Shown one piece after another: positions 31,336-32,235 of a stretch of 32,235 bases of DNA; the first letter of the stretch is position 1, and the number at the start of each line of letters is the position of its first letter. Below the pieces are notes generated by a model. The model was not told where the DNA came from. It saw nothing but the letters and a program-made list of their open reading frames with translations, and searched no databases. A program made the translations under genes and the position numbers. The DNA comes from JAPSGM01 sp036556985 (GTDB lineage: Bacteria; Chloroflexota; Limnocylindria; QHBO01). The stretch lies in contig DATBIK010000016.1 in the NCBI GenBank assembly GCA_036556985.1, positions 1 to 32,235 of the forward strand. Reading direction: 5' to 3'.

Positions 31336-31869
31336 TTAGTGGGTGACCCGGTCCAGCACGCCGAGGTGGGCGCGCCACGGGCCGACCTCGTCCACGTAGT
31401 GCGCGGCGAGCGCCTCCTGCAGCTGGCGGAGGTGGTTGTGGTCGTGCACGACCCAGGTCGCAAGCAGCTGACGCAGCGTGACCTCCCCGAGGGTCGGGTG
31501 CGTGCCGGTCCGATCGAGGTCGTCGGGGCCGACGTCGAGGGTGTCCAGTCCGCCCAGGTTCGCCGCGCGCAGGTCGGCGAATCGGTCGACCAGCTCCGCG
31601 GCGGAAACGCCCGGATACCGGGCCGTCTGGTCGCCGTGCTCGACTGGCGGGAAGGGGGTGCCGGGGCCGACCTCGACGATCATCCTGGTCCGGACGAGCC
31701 AGTCCGACTCCTCGACGTAGACGAGATGGCAGACGACGGCGCGGGCGTCCCAGTCCTCCGGCGTCGGCCGGGCCGCGAGCCATTCCAGCGGAACGCCGGA
31801 GACCAGGTCGCGCAGGACCGCCGGGCCCCGCTCCAGCGCGGCGCGCGCCTCGGCCAGGTCGAACGTCAT
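31336..31869 (-). CDS. DinB-family (DinB_2-like) protein
   Basis: A 177-residue helical protein of the DinB/YfiT four-helix superfamily of putative metal-dependent enzymes, often thiol-S-transferases. The candidate metal His residues lie in AVVCHLVYVEESDW and WVVHDHNHLRQLQEAL. RTRMIVEVGPGTPFPP and ATWVVHDHNH are typical of the DinB_2 group. ATG 31869 has AGGAGT about 8 nt upstream. It is 31 nt after the tRNA-Pro gene on the same strand with no terminator between. The specific reaction is not known. Confidence 0.85.
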   Translation of the reverse strand: MTFDLAEARAALERGPAVLRDLVSGVPLEWLAARPTPEDWDARAVVCHLVYVEESDWLVRTRMIVEVGPGTPFPPVEHGDQTARYPGVSAAELVDRFADLRAANLGGLDTLDVGPDDLDRTGTHPTLGEVTLRQLLATWVVHDHNHLRQLQEALAAHYVDEVGPWRAHLGVLDRVTH

Positions 31870-31900
31870 CGGGACTCCTCGCGTGGCGCTGTGGATTGCA

Positions 31901-31977
31901 TGGTCGGGGCGGCCGGATTCGAACCGGCGGCCTCCTGCTCCCAAAGCAGGCGATCTCCCAGGCTGATCTACGCCCCG
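31901..31977 (-). tRNA. tRNA-Pro (anticodon UGG)
   Basis: On the minus strand CGGGGCG pairs with CGCCCCG as the acceptor stem. A D-arm (GATC/GATC), an anticodon arm with CCTGC/GCAGG and loop TTTGGGA (anticodon TGG), a variable region AGGCC and a T-arm GCCGG-TTCGAAT-CCGGC follow. The discriminator A and an encoded CCA end it. The CGG start is typical of proline tRNAs. A TACCAT hexamer 10 nt before its 5' end may be its -10 element. Confidence 0.95.
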
Positions 31978-31987
31978 CCGACGGGTC

Positions 31988-31993
31988 ATGGTA
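31988..31993 (-). promoter_or_regulatory. -10-like TACCAT of tRNA-Pro
   Basis: TACCAT is 10 nt upstream of the first base of tRNA-Pro. It fits the TANNNT pattern seen elsewhere and has no visible -35. It could also drive the downstream DinB and WecA-like genes by read-through. Confidence 0.45.
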
Positions 31994-32079
31994 CCGCAGG
32001 TGCGCCCGCGCACCGGGGGGTGGACACATCAGTACCTTGCGGTCATCATGGCGCCGCATCTGCCCTAATCCGTGCCCAC

Positions 32080-32085
32080 AGGGGG
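32080..32085 (+). promoter_or_regulatory. ribosome binding site of the secreted-protein gene
   Basis: AGGGGG is 9 nt before ATG 32095 and fixes this start. Upstream, CCTAAT (32064-32069) is a weak -10 candidate. Confidence 0.5.
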
Positions 32086-32094
32086 TCCCATCCC

Positions 32095-32235
32095 ATGCGC
32101 CGCGTCCTGCCCATCGCCCTCGGACTGCTCCTCGTGCTCAGCAGCGCCCCGCCCGCGGAGGCGGCGAGCACGCGCGTGCGGAACGTCATCCGCACCTCGC
32201 AGTGGAGCACGCCGAGTCCCGACCCCACCGGGCTC
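32095..32235 (+). CDS. secreted protein, N-terminal fragment
   Basis: An open frame of 47 codons that runs off the window. It begins with a classical signal peptide: Met-Arg-Arg, a hydrophobic core VLPIALGLLLVLSSA, and a likely cleavage after AEA near residue 23. The mature part begins ASTRVRNVIRTSQWSTPSPD and shows no recognisable domain. It is transcribed away from the tRNA-Pro gene. Function is unknown. Confidence 0.7.
   Translation, partial: MRRVLPIALGLLLVLSSAPPAEAASTRVRNVIRTSQWSTPSPDPTGL

Noticed and set aside
31978..32094. tRNA-Pro as an attachment site for an integrated element
   Set aside because: No integrase gene and no duplicated tRNA 3' end are visible in the window.

Overview
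The window comes from a very GC-rich bacterial chromosome and is almost entirely coding. The longest stretch without a gene is about 180 nt (30195-30377), so nothing over 300 nt needs explaining. GTG and TTG starts are common. Many genes are chained by ATGA or GTGA overlaps. Several starts lack a Shine-Dalgarno sequence and instead have a TANNNT-like -10 hexamer 6-9 nt upstream, which points to leaderless transcription. Two LytR-CpsA-Psr (LCP) proteins, a WecA/MraY-type initiator and a class I-alpha-like glutamine synthetase fit a high-GC Chloroflexota lineage (for example Limnocylindria-like) or an Actinomycetota relative. That taxonomic call is inference and only moderately secure.

Region 1 (100-3224, + strand) is a two-gene unit: a GT39-type polyprenyl-phosphate-sugar-dependent glycosyltransferase, then an unusual protein joining a GtrA membrane domain to an HPr-kinase-like P-loop domain. 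It converges on, and overlaps by 109 bp, Region 2 (14172 down to 3116, - strand). Region 2 is a ten-gene block: Wzx-like flippase, sulfotransferase, Sulfotransfer_2-type sulfotransferase, O-antigen ligase/polymerase, GT4, sulfotransferase, sulfotransferase, GT4, sulfotransferase, GT87. Five sulfotransferases among flippase, polymerase and glycosyltransferase genes suggest a locus for a sulfated surface polysaccharide or glycolipid.

Region 3 (14267-20967, + strand) diverges from the flippase. It encodes an AlgD-like nucleotide-sugar 6-dehydrogenase (a uronic acid donor), a GT4, an LCP ligase with a Pro-Thr stalk, inorganic pyrophosphatase, another glycosyltransferase and a second O-antigen ligase/polymerase. 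It converges, with a 15-bp overlap, on Region 4.

Region 4 (31977 down to 20953, - strand) holds, in transcription order: tRNA-Pro(UGG), a DinB-family protein, a WecA-like initiating phosphoglycosyltransferase, a membrane diguanylate cyclase with HGDEF in place of GGDEF, an LCP protein with an extra membrane domain, a trans-sulfuration PLP enzyme, a PucR-like regulator, glutamine synthetase, a GT4 and a second flippase. A secreted protein begins at 32095 (+) and runs off the window.

Together the genes supply most steps of a Wzx/Wzy-type pathway: lipid-linked initiation (WecA-like), an activated uronic acid, several glycosyltransferases, two flippases, two polymerase/ligase proteins, sulfation, and LCP attachment to the wall. 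No PAPS-synthesis genes are visible here, so the sulfate donor would have to be made elsewhere. The most distinctive points are the five-sulfotransferase block, the GtrA/HprK-like fusion, the -10-only promoters, and the palindrome upstream of glnA.
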